Shown in pieces: positions 33,041 through 44,886 of a stretch of DNA of 64,000 nucleotides; positions within the stretch are counted from its first letter, which is position 1, and each line of letters starts with the position of its first letter. The notes beneath the pieces are model-generated. The model saw only the letters and a program-made list of their open reading frames with translations. It was not told the DNA's origin and did no database searches. Position numbers and translations under genes: made by a program. The stretch lies in contig OZ316897.1 of the NCBI GenBank assembly GCA_973895155.1, positions 20,584,001 to 20,648,000 on the forward strand. Direction: 5' to 3'. Source of the stretch: Marsupella aquatica (Eukaryota > Marchantiophyta).

Positions 33041-36000
33041 GAAAATAGGAAAAGGATGCCTCAAAGGTTTTCTAGGGGCGATGATGTTACCTTGACAATC
33101 GATGGTTACGACGTTGGAAATGGGACAGTTCAAAAGACAGATCCGCGAGAGAGTGTTCAAAATATTGTGCTGGGAGAGAATCGAATTGGGGTTCTCATTG
33201 AGAAGGCCTTTGGTGAGACTAGGAAGCTCCCTTTTCCAATGCCTAGGGCAAAAAATCTTCATGATGCCATTGACTCATGTGTCATTTGGGATATGTCATG
33301 TGCATATCGATCTACGGATCATAAGATTACTCAAAAATGCATCAGTATTGGTAGTTGTTCGACTCGAAAAGATAACAACATCCATAATTTTGCAAATGTA
33401 GAGGAGGATGCTTCGACCACCCTAAGGCCAGGCGATGAGGTTGAAATGTTTATCTCTGGCCATTGTGTGGCCTTTGGAGTTGTTTTCAAGACCGATCCAA
33501 TGGAGAGATGTCATAACATATTACTCGGTGAGTCTCGGGTTAGTGTAAAAGTCATAGATGTGATTCATGGTAGTAAGACTTTACCTTACGCACATGGTGG
33601 AGCTGCAACAATTGAAGAGGCAAAGGGCTCCTGGGTTCTATGGGATGTGGTTGACGTCCACAATAAAGTATGGAATGTTGATATTGATGGGAGCAACAAA
33701 TCTTCCTCTAAGAAGTAGAAGGACAAGGTAAATTTTGTTTCACAGTCTTGTTCGGCAAACACCACGGACACTAAGTGTGACTATTTTCATCGGGCAAACT
33801 GGATGTCAGAGTTGGTTGAACTCTACACTGGTTTGGATCGAACCAAAATGGTTGCCACTGGAACAATCACTGTCCCTCAAGTGACAGCAGCAGTTGATGA
33901 TGAAATTCTTGGTGATGACCATGTTGGGATTGCTGTGAAAGATGTTGTGGCAGCACAATACTTTCCCAACATCCACAAGGGAATAGTGAGTTTGATTCGA
34001 TGGCGGATTGATTCAACAAAACTAGTTGCAAATGGAAAATTTTTGTCAGACATTTTGGTGGAAGGTTTTGAGAGGATGGACTCATGGATAGGGATGAACT
34101 CAATGCGGATGTAAGTGATAGAGGAGTATTGTGTTCAAGGCCGTACAATTTCAACAAGAGGAATCAAGTAGATCCGAATGAAAAGAAGAGGAGGTTGTTG
34201 GAAACCAAGGCAATTTCAAAAACAACAGAGGCGTCAATTGATGACGTGAAAAGAGAAAATTGTTGCAAGCAAAAATGTTGTCTCATTATGCCAAGGGAAA
34301 ACATCGAGATTAGGATGGAATTTCATGGGATGTCAAGCGAGTAAAAAACGTCACACATTTTCAACCTCTTTCACTATAGAGAGGATGATGTTCGTGATAA
34401 GGGACACCATGTTCTTAAGGGTATGGTCGTATGCAGACATGCATTTGCAATTATCCACGGTTTTAGCCACACCAAATATTATGATTACAAAAGGAGATAT
34501 GTGGAGGGTTGCAAAATTGGGTTCCATGGCAATACGGGCTTGATGAAAGCAAGGGCAAATACCTTGCATGCACGAGTTCTGTTGGAGGCTTTTTTGACTC
34601 GAAATGCAGAGCCCATGCCTCATATGCCTTATGGAGGGGCACATGGGACAGACTCTACTGAGTACCGTCTTCCGACATGTTACAAGAAGCTAGAGATTCT
34701 GGAAGATGTGAGAACAAAGATGAAGGAAGAAGGGCTTCCTCCTGTCACAGAGAATACTCTCTACAAGATCTGGAGCAACTCATTTGCAAACTTCAGTTTT
34801 CATAAAGATGGTGCATTTGCCAAGTGTACTCTTTGTTGTGAATACAAAGACAGTTTGATGCGAGAAAGAAGGAAAAAAGAACGTGTTGAAATTGAAGAAA
34901 ATCGAGCGCAACATCTTCGTGAGCAAATGTCACGTAGATATGTTTACTACGCTCATCGAGTGATGGCCAAACAACACCCAGGAGAATATCTTTGCATTAT
35001 TCACAACAAGATGGATCAAGCAAAGACATGGATTCCAAAAATGGTTAGTACTCCTAAATCTCTTTCGGGTCATGGAATGCCGCTACCTATTGCTCTCACA
35101 GGGATATTGACCCACGGGACGGATCTAGGAGTTTATGCACACTTTAGTGTCACTGGCCTTTGGCTAGGAGATGCCGATTTCACGGTGACATCCTTGGCTA
35201 AGTGTCTTCGAGACCTTGAAGAGTACAATGGAGACAAGATAGGTGACATGTTGGATGGCCTTCATTGGGAACCTCACAGACCTTTCTTTCAAGCCCTACT
35301 TGACTTTGAAGCATTTTTGACGGGTTATTTGGAACCAAAGAATATACCGGTGAATAGGTATATTGGTTTTGAAGATGGAGCTGAGAGTCGGACTGAGACC
35401 GTCCCCACCAACAAGATGAGGACAAAGGAGCAGACATGCAAGGAGAGCAAGGCAGTCCATCGTTCAAGCCCTTGCCAAGGCACCTAACATTGCAGATGGA
35501 TAATTTAGCAAAGGACAACAAAAACCAGACTGTCATGGCATTTTGTAGCGAGCTTGTGAGTAGAGGAGTATTTGAAACTGTTCAAATGTCTTTTCTAATG
35601 GTTGGTCATACGCACGAAGATGTTGATGCACTCTTTTTGAAGGTATCATATCAAGTTCAACACAAAGAAGTTGCAACCCTCCTTGCTCTTATGGCAGAGG
35701 TATGGGAATGCGAGAGCATTCATCCAGTTCCCAGATTGATACAAGAAGTTGCATCTTACAAAGAATATCTTCAAACTTTCAAGGTGAAAGATATTCAAGG
35801 TCACTCAAAACCCGTATCATTTCTTTTCTCTATGAGAGATAATGTACCAATATTTCAGTATAAGTCCCATGTAAAGCAAACTTGGGCTCCAGTTGGTGAA
35901 AGGTGCATTTGGGCAACAGATCTGACAACAAATTCTCTTCTTTTACCTAGTGGAGAGCCCTTAGCTAAATCCATTGGAGAGATACACAAAAAATCTGAAG

Positions 36001-36812
36001 AGATTATCCCATTTCTTAACAAGTACCTTGATTTTTTGAGAAGGAGTTGCACTGATGAGACATCTATAGCATATAAGGAAAGATTTCCTCTTGTGAAATA
36101 TTGGGAGAGAATTGTGGAGTTGTTGACAAATGGGCTCACACTAGAAGGGGAGGGAAGTACTCAATTTCCCTTGAAAAACAGATTTTGGCCTAAGACTAAC
36201 CACGGCACTGGTTACAAGGTCAACCAACCGGAACAAAATGGTCCTCCAAGTGAAGATGAGGAGAATGCAGAGATAACGGCTCTTCCAAATGAGGTCTTGG
36301 AAGAGATGGAAGATCAAGCAACACCATTTATTAGATCTCAAGCTGAGAGAGAACAAGGACGATGGATTCCTTTACAGGATATTTGTGAAGGAAACTTTGT
36401 ATTTCTTCGACCCGAGGATGATTGGGAGAATAAAAATGGTGGAGGTCATTTCTGGTTGGTGAGAGCTTTGGGTTTGGTGGACCCAAAGCATGAAGTCCCA
36501 ACTACATCTTCAACAAACCCTTCTCTGCCTCGACAGAACGCTCCAATGTTCCCAGTTGAATGGTGGAGGCCTAAACACTCTAAACTTGATGTGACTGAGA
36601 GTGCACGGTATCTAAAGTGTTTCATGTCCACTAAGACATGGGAACGAGATCCGGGGTTTGGTGAGAATACTCAACATTGGCAGTATGCAAATTCTGCAAT
36701 GTATGGTTTTAAATCTAGAATGAAAGAAGAAAACATGACGGGCAGAGGTTTGAAGATCCCTCGAAATGTTCTACAAACTGTCCAAAATTATCTTCAAAGG
36801 ATGGACAAGTAG
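33041..36812 (+). pseudogene. DUF8039 and DUF7869 RNase H-like transposase gene, broken
   Basis: The coding part begins after acceptor GTGTGCAG at 33040, with ATG at 33056. Residues from 33056 to about 34106 hold three successive DUF8039-like beta modules; the first two are clear (each with the order GTV/GVV, KTDP, LGE, V.V, LP, GS.V.W). From about 34084 the reading frame changes and holds CKQKCC and VCRHAFAIIHG, then a DUF7869-type core: IIHNKMDQAKTWIPK, LQMDNLAKDNKN and MVGHTHEDVDALF, which provide Asp and His/Glu residues typical of the RNase H fold. Damage: TAG 33716-33718, TAA 34342-34344, a frame change near 34080-34110 (a GAT|GTAAGT donor could explain it), and another near 35390-35480. 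Such proteins are abundant in plant, algal and oomycete genomes as transposon-encoded genes. Confidence 0.75.
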
Positions 36813-37070
36813 ACTTAGTTATTAGAAGCTATAATAATTAAATAGATAGTTACTAGTTTTTATGTAACTAAGATAGTCACTCATTCAAACATAGTAATTT
36901 ATGTACTAGTTATTTACTATTCTAATAGTTTTAATTTGATACTATGTCCTCATTTTCTAAACTTTTGATCATTATGAATTATGAATATGAATGTTTGCTT
37001 TTTTCTACATAATTAAAAATATTTTTCTATTCATTCCTTTCTTTTAAATGATTATAAGAAGAGTTGGTAG
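36813..37070. other. AT-rich 3' flank of the transposase
   Basis: No feature is visible apart from high AT content. Confidence 0.5.
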
Positions 37071-37414
37071 GCAAATGTACACTTTTTAGGCCAAATGTAC
37101 ACTTTGTTGCACTAAAAATTACACTTTCTAGACCAAATACACTTAAATGTACACTTTTTAAGCCAAATGTATGCATTTTTCACTCAAATGTACATTTTCT
37201 AGGCCAAATGTACTCAAATGTACACTTTTAAAGCCAAATGTACCTATTTTGATGTTCAAATTTACACTTTTCATTGCCCAAATGTACACTCTTTTGGCCA
37301 ATTGTACACTTTTCTATCTTCAAATGTACACTTTTCCAAGCCCAAAAGTACACTTTTCATTGCTCAAATGTACATAAATCAAATAATAATACACTTTTAA
37401 TGAATAGGCTGATC
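37071..37414. repeat. Right A repeat: AAATGTACACTTT array plus 27-bp inverted match
   Basis: More than ten copies or variants of AAATGTACACTTTT occur between 37073 and 37372. Positions 37388-37414 are the reverse complement of 22468-22494. All open frames here translate the array. Confidence 0.8.
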
Positions 37415-38559
37415 CAGACTAAGGCCTTTGGAGCCTGCTTGCCCCAACATTGTCAATGTGGTATATTAAAAGCATGGTGGAAGTGCCTAGTATTGCTTGG
37501 GCCATGCCCACATAATAGGGTGCTACATGGTCACTTTCAAAGCATATGTGCAAAAACATCATTGTGCAAATAAAAAAATAGCAATTATAGTTGTTCTTAA
37601 TTTCCACTCAAATCCAGTATGGATGATGAGACCCAACTTAAGATAGAATTTGAGCTTGAACTATGCTGACTTCCATATGAAGCATTTCTCAACTACCAGC
37701 ACATTAAGTGCATCTTTGCCAACAACTGTTTAGGTCATAGGATGTCAAGCTGATACTCCATTGAAGACTTGCAACATTTTCTTATTGTCATAAGCCGTAA
37801 GAACACAAAAGTAACCAAATATCTTTATAAACTCGGAATTCGATCCCTTTAGGAACAGAATTGGAATAGATTGAATGATATAGTAATTTTGAGAGGTTTA
37901 GAGTCTCTTACTCTATATAACTCAAATTTTCCTTATAGGAGAATTAAATAAACTAACAAAACACAAGCAAGGAAAACCTCCTGAATTAAGAATAAAGGTA
38001 AGTTTCAATTGAGTGAGATAATTATCAATTTGATATTGCCACTCCTTTAAAAAGGACTATGGTCTTATTGTATACAAATGAAATCTCTTTAAACTCATCT
38101 GAACTCTCATTAAATCCATAACAATACTGATTGAAATATTTATGCTCACCAAACCCAGAGTAATTTTTTGATTACAGGTACTAAGATATCCACTATTATG
38201 CCGTCAACATGAATTGATTATTAGCGATGCGCAATTTCAATCAATCACTAGTGAATATACCAGAGTACATGAATGGTATTAGCTAGTATAAAAATGGAAT
38301 TTTTGCTTATCTCAATCCAACATTGATTCTCAAATTGGCTAGCAAATCTCATCTGAGCAAGTCTAGCAGTGAATTCGACATGAATCTCAAAAGACTATGA
38401 TTGTAATTCAGGCACAGAGGACATCTTCTAAATTCACTCACACAACACATAACATATATTTTACTTCCATACAAGACTCTCTTATTACAATGGAAGGAGG
38501 GAACCTATCCAGAATTCTGATATCTGAATAAAATTGTGCCCCCCTAAAATGAGTAAATC
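37415..38559. other. AT-rich stretch, no gene recognised
   Basis: Many stops in all frames and no domain. It lies between the right A repeat and the right B repeat. Confidence 0.5.
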
Positions 38560-39390
38560 GTGAGGTTTTATAGGTAAAGGTTCTAGCTGAAAATGCATGA
38601 CCTTTCAAACCTCAAATATCTAAAAGATAATCCTAGAAAAGATGGAAAAAGTATTTGAAAACGTAGTGGACGCTTCAGAAAGCGTCGATGTTTCTAGTAA
38701 AACTAATAAATAGTGATCTTAATCTAATTTTAACTTCTAAACTAAAAGTTGGAATAAGTTGAAACTTTTCTAGGGTACTCTACTACATATAATCTCTATG
38801 CTGGCAAAGTTTTAGACTTTTCTGAGATCTCTAAGTGCCTCAAATAAATCGGTAAAAGTGGCGTGTTATAAAAGTGCGAAAACTGAAAATATTTCTAAGT
38901 GTCGGGAACATAGTGGACGCTTCAAAAAGCGTCCAAAACTACAAAGGACTTTTGTGGACGCTTTAGAGAGCGTCGGCTGGATTTTGAGGTTTCAGTCGTA
39001 GCGTCCGGCTTCTGGTCTTCGGGCGGGACGCTTCCGTGGGCGTCGTAGTGTCGATATCGCCTTTGGGGTAGCGGACGCCTCAGAAAGCGTCCTCACTTAG
39101 CGGCTGTATTTCAAAGCGTCGCTACCTTCACTCTTCCGGGTCCGTATAGTTACTTCTTCACCAACGGACGCTTCAGAAAGCGTCGTGGATTCCGTGGTAT
39201 CGGTGACGGACGCTTCAAAATTTGGTGTCGCATCTGGCTGGCTGGCGTCACATATGGACACCTCAGCTGTGTTGGGCTTTCTTTCTCTTTGGACTGGGGA
39301 CGCTTCAGAAATTGTCCGTGCATGGAATATGGACACCTGAATTAAGCGTCCTATTGGAGTGGACGTTTCAGAAAGCGTCGTCTTTTGCCC
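38560..39390. repeat. Right B terminal inverted region, rich in GGACGCTT...AAGCGTC palindromes
   Basis: About ten palindromes (for example 38668-38687) lie here. The stretch 38693-38980 is the reverse complement of the corresponding left region, including the unique-looking GGTACTCTACTACATATAAT phrase. The outer part is more diverged than the inner part. Confidence 0.85.
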
Positions 39391-40404
39391 AAAAAGGTTT
39401 GAAAAATTATGAATTTGCCCTTATTGACATATTTCAACAAAAGTCCCCTTTCTACACTTACTTAGTATTCCAAAAGAAACCCACCATGGGCAGGCAAGAC
39501 AAGCATGGATAGAGATGATGATTTGCAACCTCGAGGGCTAGCACTTATGGTAGATTCAAAGCAACTTACATTTGGCATGAGGACATGCTCATGGGTTAGA
39601 ACTTCATTAGTTCATTTCATTATTGCTTGATTCAGTCTCACAAAATAAGGCAGGCTGCTTCAGGCATTCTATTGCACTACCATGATACTCCTAGTTCCTT
39701 TCCTCCTCTTTCGCATATTGATTTTTGCAACAAATTAACAATTTTATTTTTTTACAAATTAACATTTTTTGCACCCTCCATTTAACTTATGCCCCAGAGT
39801 CATGGTCTAGAGTGAAAACAGACCAAGGGAGTAGCTTTCAATTGCGATTATCCATCGGGGCTTAATATCCCAATTTAATACATTGTTCACTTAATTCACA
39901 ACAAATCCTTTGGTTGAGCAATTGAGTATTTTTAGTTGTTTTTCACTTTCCAGTCTTGCTAATGGATCATTACATCTTGCAGTTAAGTGGTTTCACTCTC
40001 ATTTTTGTTTGGAAGGTTTAGTTCTCAAGTACATCTTTTGATTTGGCTAACATCTAGCCCTCTCAGATAGCCTGATTTGTGATGTCTTCCATTTGGCGCC
40101 CTCAACCACCACTACACCTACAAAGAGCTACAGGTTATCCATACCTCTCATTATAAAGTGCACAGGTTCAAGAATGGAATGGGCTTGAGCTCCACAAAAG
40201 TTGGTGAGTGCTTCACCTTTTATTGGCAAGTGCTCCACCTTTTATGGTGAGACATTGTTCACCACATACAAGAATGAGGACTAGTGAGGGAGGAGATGGG
40301 GCTTTCATATGAGCAGGTGTGGTTGGCAATGCTGACCAATTGTGCCATGGAGCATTGAATATAGCAGCACCATTTTGCAGAATAGCATGACTGAACAGGC
40401 CGAA
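39391..40404. other. No gene recognised
   Basis: Short open frames only, with no homology that I recognise. Confidence 0.5.
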
Positions 40405-40960
40405 AATAGATGAGGTTAATCAGTGTTTTATAGAGATAGGAATGCAATAATGAGTGTTTGGCTCAATGTTGCCACTTACAAGTGAAGGACTTTAACCACA
40501 CCCTTATCATGACATATACACTGTATGACATCACTCCATATCATGATAAATCTTGTTAATATTTTCTTTAAATCAATGAGTGCACACCGTAAAGTACCAC
40601 ATTTTGATGTGCGATTACCGGCAGGGCTTGTCTTCGATCAAGCCAACTTGAAGAAGCAAAGATAGTGGGATCTCGTGTAGTAAGGTTGTATGTGCTGCGA
40701 TGGGGAATGTAGTGTTGGTGCCCAAACCATGATAAATCTTGTTATTTTCTTTAAATCAATGAATGCACGCCGTATATTACCACATTTGAGGTGCGATTAC
40801 CGACAGGGCTTTTTCTGAGCCGAGAAGCAAAGACAGTGAGATCGCGTAGGTACGGATGTATATGCTGCGATGGGGAATGGAGCGTTGGTGCTCAAATCAG
40901 AGATGTTTGACTCAGAGACACTTTAGGAACGCCTTACAGCCATTTCATAATGCGCTTGCA
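40405..40960 (+). pseudogene. Broken fragment of the TPR/CHAT gene family with two short insertions
   Basis: The phrase AAAATAGATGAGGTTAAT and the following CAACTTACAAGTGAAGGACTTT-like stretch (first 100 bp) copy the TPR-CHAT gene at about 48830-48925. Two further pieces (about 40628-40728 and 40805-40960) copy about 48925-49050, including GCTGCGATGGGGAATG and the GTGTTGGTGCCC phrase. The last part ends with a GGAACGCCTTACAGCC phrase closer to the first TPR gene (47349). Two copies of an 80-90-bp repeat (CATATCATGATAAA...TCAATGAGTGCAC...) interrupt it. It is non-coding. Confidence 0.8.
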
Positions 40961-41929
40961 AGCTTCATGCATGTTTGCAGTCCATTTGGATCCCCAAACT
41001 GCCTAGACTAGTGCTTTTGAGACATTTGCTTGATCAGACCTCAAAATGAAAAGTGTTACTTGATGAAATCCTGAGTGATCCAGACCGTTGATTGACCTTG
41101 AGTCAAATGAAACGTGTTACTTGATAGGACCCCTAAGTGATCCAGACCGTTGATTGACCTTGAATCAATGTACCCAAAACTCTAGGGTCCTATCAAGTAG
41201 GCCAAATTCATTTTGGGGTCTGATAAGCAAATCCATGAGCACTGTGGTCACACCTGGCTTTGTGTCCAAGTTTGATGATGTTTAACTTGACTACTTTCCA
41301 AGAACCAGTCCCACTAATGGGCCTCAACCTTCTCGAATTAATGTGAGTATGCTGGCATGGTTTTTAGTGACCACCAATTTGTCAATAGTCACTGGAAGGT
41401 CCCATTCTGTTTGAAGCAATCTGGGACTTGTGTCTTTGTCAGGAAAGCACTGGCTTGCCATAATGGTTATATGCCTAGCGGGAACCTGCTGGAAGAGCTG
41501 GTTAAACCACTAAATATAGTTTTGTGAAATTTACAAGTGACGGTACCGTAAAGAATGTGTGCCTTTTTCTTAAAAAAATGTCTCTAGGTTGCGCTCTGCA
41601 TTCTGTACCTGCACATTGTGTGATTGTGTTTGATCGAAACAATACGGGAAACATTATGAAGGTGCTGTGCTTGGGCCAATTCTTAATTTAAGTTTAGAAT
41701 GTGGATGAATGCGGTATTCCTGTGCTCCCACTCCATTTCTGACTTGTGAAATCAAATTAAGAACTTGTGCAGTGTTTTACGGTGGACTTCTATCTATCCA
41801 TTGGGCTGTACTATCTGTCCCATGACATTCACAGGACCCATAGGACGTTCCCCTCAATCAGTGCACTGAAGAGTTAAAATACCAAGCCAGAGAGGTGGAC
41901 ATTGAATTGGATTGGATTGGAAATCTCAA
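40961..41929. other. No gene; one tandem duplication
   Basis: Contains the duplication at 41038-41156. The rest shows nothing recognisable. Confidence 0.5.
41038..41156. repeat. About 60-bp tandem duplication
   Basis: Two units share GTGTTACTTGAT and AGTGATCCAGACCGTTGATT (41038-41094 and 41095-41156). Confidence 0.85.
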
Positions 41930-42140
41930 ACAATTTGAATCAATTCTCGATCATCACCTTCCACGTCCATGTTTCCTGACTCCATCACAAGTGTATCTAT
42001 CTGCCTCGTGTAGTCTTCGACAGAAGATCCTCCTGACATTTGAATCTCAAGACTTTCGGTCTTAAGATCGAATTTTCTTGGAGAGCTGCCGATTCATACT
42101 TCTTCAAGGAAGCCACAACGCAGCGGAATCATCCCTGTGT
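41930..42140 (-). pseudogene. Ty1/copia gag fragment
   Basis: On the minus strand the frame reads VASLKKYESAALQ, then after a break LEIQMSGGSSVEDYTRQID and TLVMESGNMDVEGDD, matching the copia gag pattern (L..L.M..G.SV.DY....L...L). It is truncated after about 40 codons and lies downstream of the primer-binding site in the expected orientation. Confidence 0.65.
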
Positions 42141-42630
42141 TTTGTTCACAATAGGAATACCTGAATTGCTGACTGTAGCGGTAAATATGATTGCTCGCTC
42201 TTTCTCTTTACGCACATCAGTGGTCGATCACTGCAGCGGAAGAAGCTGCTGTGCAACAGGCTGCAGTGCCATGGTCTCTTCAAAAGCAGGTTCCTGTACA
42301 GCCGCCTACTGATGCTCAGTGTGGTCTTGAACATCATCTTGCTCTTGCTCTTGCTCTTGATCTCCTGCTTGTCAACTTCATCGTCTCCGTTAGATGAGCT
42401 AGGACTGAGATCAGTAGGTGGCGCAATACGAGTCAAGCCCTTAGGAGAGCTAACGACGTCCCACAGGTCGTTCTCTCGAAGGATCTGTTCTATCTGAACG
42501 CGGTAGTATTGAGCTCCAACTTATTTATCACCTCTAAGACGATCACCTTGGTCATATCAAGAGAATTAGGCCTCTCTGCGTGTTGTGCTGAGCAACTACA
42601 GTGCTTAATTTTGATAAATTCAGAGCCTGG

Positions 42631-42642
42631 GCTCTGATACCA
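42631..42642 (-). other. Copia primer-binding site for initiator tRNA-Met
   Basis: The minus strand reads TGGTATCAGAGC directly after the LTR end, the standard plant copia PBS. Confidence 0.85.
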
Positions 42643-42940
42643 TGTGGATGAATAGGATTCCAAGCCCCTCAAAGAGAGGGCCAACGATGAACACAGGCCC
42701 CACAACTACCGAGAGACAAATCTCTTTCTCAGTCTCTCTCTCTCCATCTGTAGGATCATGCTACCACTCCCTGATTTCAGGAAAGTAGACTAAATTTGAG
42801 CAAACCAGGTGAATCAGGTTTGACCAGCGACAGTAGTGGTTTAATCTAGTGGGGCACAAACTAATCTAATGGTACGTAAGTCAACAAGTGGACCTAACGT
42901 AAAAGCTTGCAACGTGTGAGGCATGTAGGGTGCCCTTACA
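42643..42940 (-). mobile_element. 5' LTR of a truncated copia retrotransposon
   Basis: A 298-bp segment with terminal TG and CA. Its end abuts the primer-binding site with no spacer, and the gag fragment follows further on. The partner LTR and pol genes are absent, so the element is truncated. The outer end (TGTAAGGGCACC on minus) is set from the TG rule and is less certain. Confidence 0.7.
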
Positions 42941-43126
42941 TCAAGCTAATGAAGCAAATGACTCTATTCAGAAGCGGATACTAGGTAAGGTTGTCTTGAG
43001 TGGAAATGACAAACAGAAACTGTCTTTAGTGTCTAATCATTTGTGCCCAGGAACGAGGTCGATACCCCAACAAAACTTCAGTCCTTTTGAAATATGTCGA
43101 CCAGAAAATGCTTCACAACAATCCCA

Positions 43127-44886
43127 TCATAGCCCACAACTTTCATCGCCGAATTTCATTTCCAGATGCTTTTCCAGCTCCTCTGCAACATCTGCAATTT
43201 CCAAATTCTTCTTCCTGGACTGAGGATCGGCTGCATAGCACACTTGAATTGTCAAAATAGAGCCAGAGACTCGCCGAATATTGTTCTCAAGAGTCAATAT
43301 GAGTGACTTATTACTCATCTAGAATGTGTCATGTATGTGAATGTACACAGTGTCCAAACAATTGATCGTCTTTCTGCGCATAAGTCAGATAATATCCGAA
43401 GCACCACCTCGATCTCCCTAACTCCGATCACTTACCTCTCACCAGCGTTTTCCTGCTGAAAACAAGGAAAATGGATTCAGTTGACTTGCTGAAACACCCC
43501 TCCTTTTTCAATTCAAAGCGACATGGTCCTCGTTTGAAAACATTGCGGTCCGGAAAGAGCACCTTCGAATCGCTGTTGCACATGAGAAACACCTTCAGTA
43601 AGTTAAGCTGCATGCATGGCGCTTTGAAGATAACATCCAGGAAATGAATCGCAGCCACTCTCTGCGACCACCGTCTTCAAGAGTCGGTTCAAAACAATGA
43701 ACACTGCAATGATTCTGGTAGAAGCTTACTTTTGTTCAATGTCGTGTTTCATACCGCTTTTTGTGGGGTAATACAACTTGAACTCAGCCTTCGGTAGATG
43801 AGCATAAGTCAGGACAGAAAAGAAGCGATACTCGTTAACAGACATTGTGAAACGCAGGGAGCCATTGTCCGGAACGACATAACCAGCAGCTTCAGAGGCT
43901 CGACGTCCATTACCTTCGTCTGACTCGCCTTCCAACATTAGCCATGCTTCTTCATAGCCTTTTTGGGATTCAACCGTTACAAGACAGGAATCATTGTCAC
44001 TGTCAAGATCGGCCGCGTCTATGAGTTTGCGGACCATGCCATTTTCTATTTCTGCCGGGGCGGGGGTGGCCGGATTGACATATTCCTGATCTCTGACCAC
44101 TTTTTCACCAACCGACCTCACCTCCAGTTTAATCTGCTCCATCATCAGTGTACTCCTTCTGTTGTACTCAGATTGATCCTGAGACAGCTGCTGTTGCTGA
44201 ACGACAACCATGCTTACATTCGAATTGACCGACTCCATAGCTCTAGGGATTTCAGCGACTTGATTATGTATTTCAGCGACACGATCATGTGTTTCAACGC
44301 TGATTTTATAGGTTCTTACACCAAGAGCTTTCATCAAGTCGCCCAAGCTCTTTTCAAGCTCAGCGCGCAACTGCTCCACCTTCTTTTTCTGCTTGGTTGC
44401 GGATCCCTGTTGGTGCAATACGTTCTTGACGACTTCCCGAGCCCTATAACTCCCCTCTCTTTGCTTGTCGTCCAGTTGATACTTTTTCACTTTTGAATCC
44501 ACCTCAATCAGCGTCGACTGTAATTCTTTTAGGACAGATTCCAAGAAAGGTCGGTCAATCTGGTTTAGGGAAATCCTCCCCTCTAAACCGTTCACAAATT
44601 CAGTTCTGACAACCTCTATCGCAGAACTTGTGTCCACCTGCATCGGGGAAGCTGTGTCAATCTCGATCGGGGAAGCTGCGCCAACCTCCCTGGAATACGT
44701 TGGGTCAACTTCCTTCAGTAAAGTCTCCACAAATTCAACTTGTGTGATGAGGTCTTTAGTCTTCTGTGGTGCATTTTTCAGGTCGTCCTTAGCTCGCAGA
44801 ATCGCCCTGACTGTTAAAAAAATACACTTGCCCAATTGCTCAAGTAATTGAGCTCCTGCCGCCGCCTCGCCTAGTCCCGTCGCCAT
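43127..44886 (-). CDS. HeLo/STAND N-terminal-domain-like protein, cell-death-type architecture
   Basis: Starts at ATG 44886. Exon 1 is 44886-43730 (donor AA|GTAAGC), exon 2 starts at 43659 and ends at 43436 or slightly earlier, and a third exon follows. The first 60 residues (GLGEAAAGAQLLEQLGKCIF, LKNAPQKTKDLITQVEFVETLL) resemble the HeLo-like N-terminal helical domain of fungal STAND and prion-linked death proteins (PF17111 type). A coiled-coil region follows (about 140-270), then Gln-rich and acidic segments, and a beta-rich C-terminus. A TAG at 43321-43319 would end the protein after HIHDTF; the same frame continues with strand-like sequence to 43127, so the end is uncertain. Divergent to the TPR genes, sharing a 1.75-kb upstream region. 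The function is inferred, not shown. Confidence 0.6.

Larger units (their letters stand above)
22468..39390. mobile_element. Large decayed composite DNA transposon with FCP1-like, ParB-methyltransferase and DUF7869 transposase genes
   Basis: Two pairs of inverted repeats bound this stretch. Pair B (24545-25330 and 38560-39390) is long and dense with short palindromes. Pair A (22468-22494 and 37388-37414) is a 27-bp inverted match next to arrays of a TGTACA-containing motif. Inside are a DUF8039/DUF7869 transposase gene on plus and ParB-methyltransferase and FCP1-like genes on minus. A shared palindromic motif occurs at the 5' side of all three genes, which argues that they belong to one element. 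The pairs interleave (A left, B left, A right, B right), so the true ends are uncertain. Stops and frame changes show it is largely inactive. No target-site duplication was found. Confidence 0.65.

Noticed and set aside
32319-33095. A 258-codon open frame encoding 9-residue LDWDGPSPS repeats, as a possible repetitive protein
   Set aside because: It is the direct translation of a 27-bp palindromic array; the array also stays open on the other strand, is out of frame with the next exon and lies between a strong donor and acceptor.
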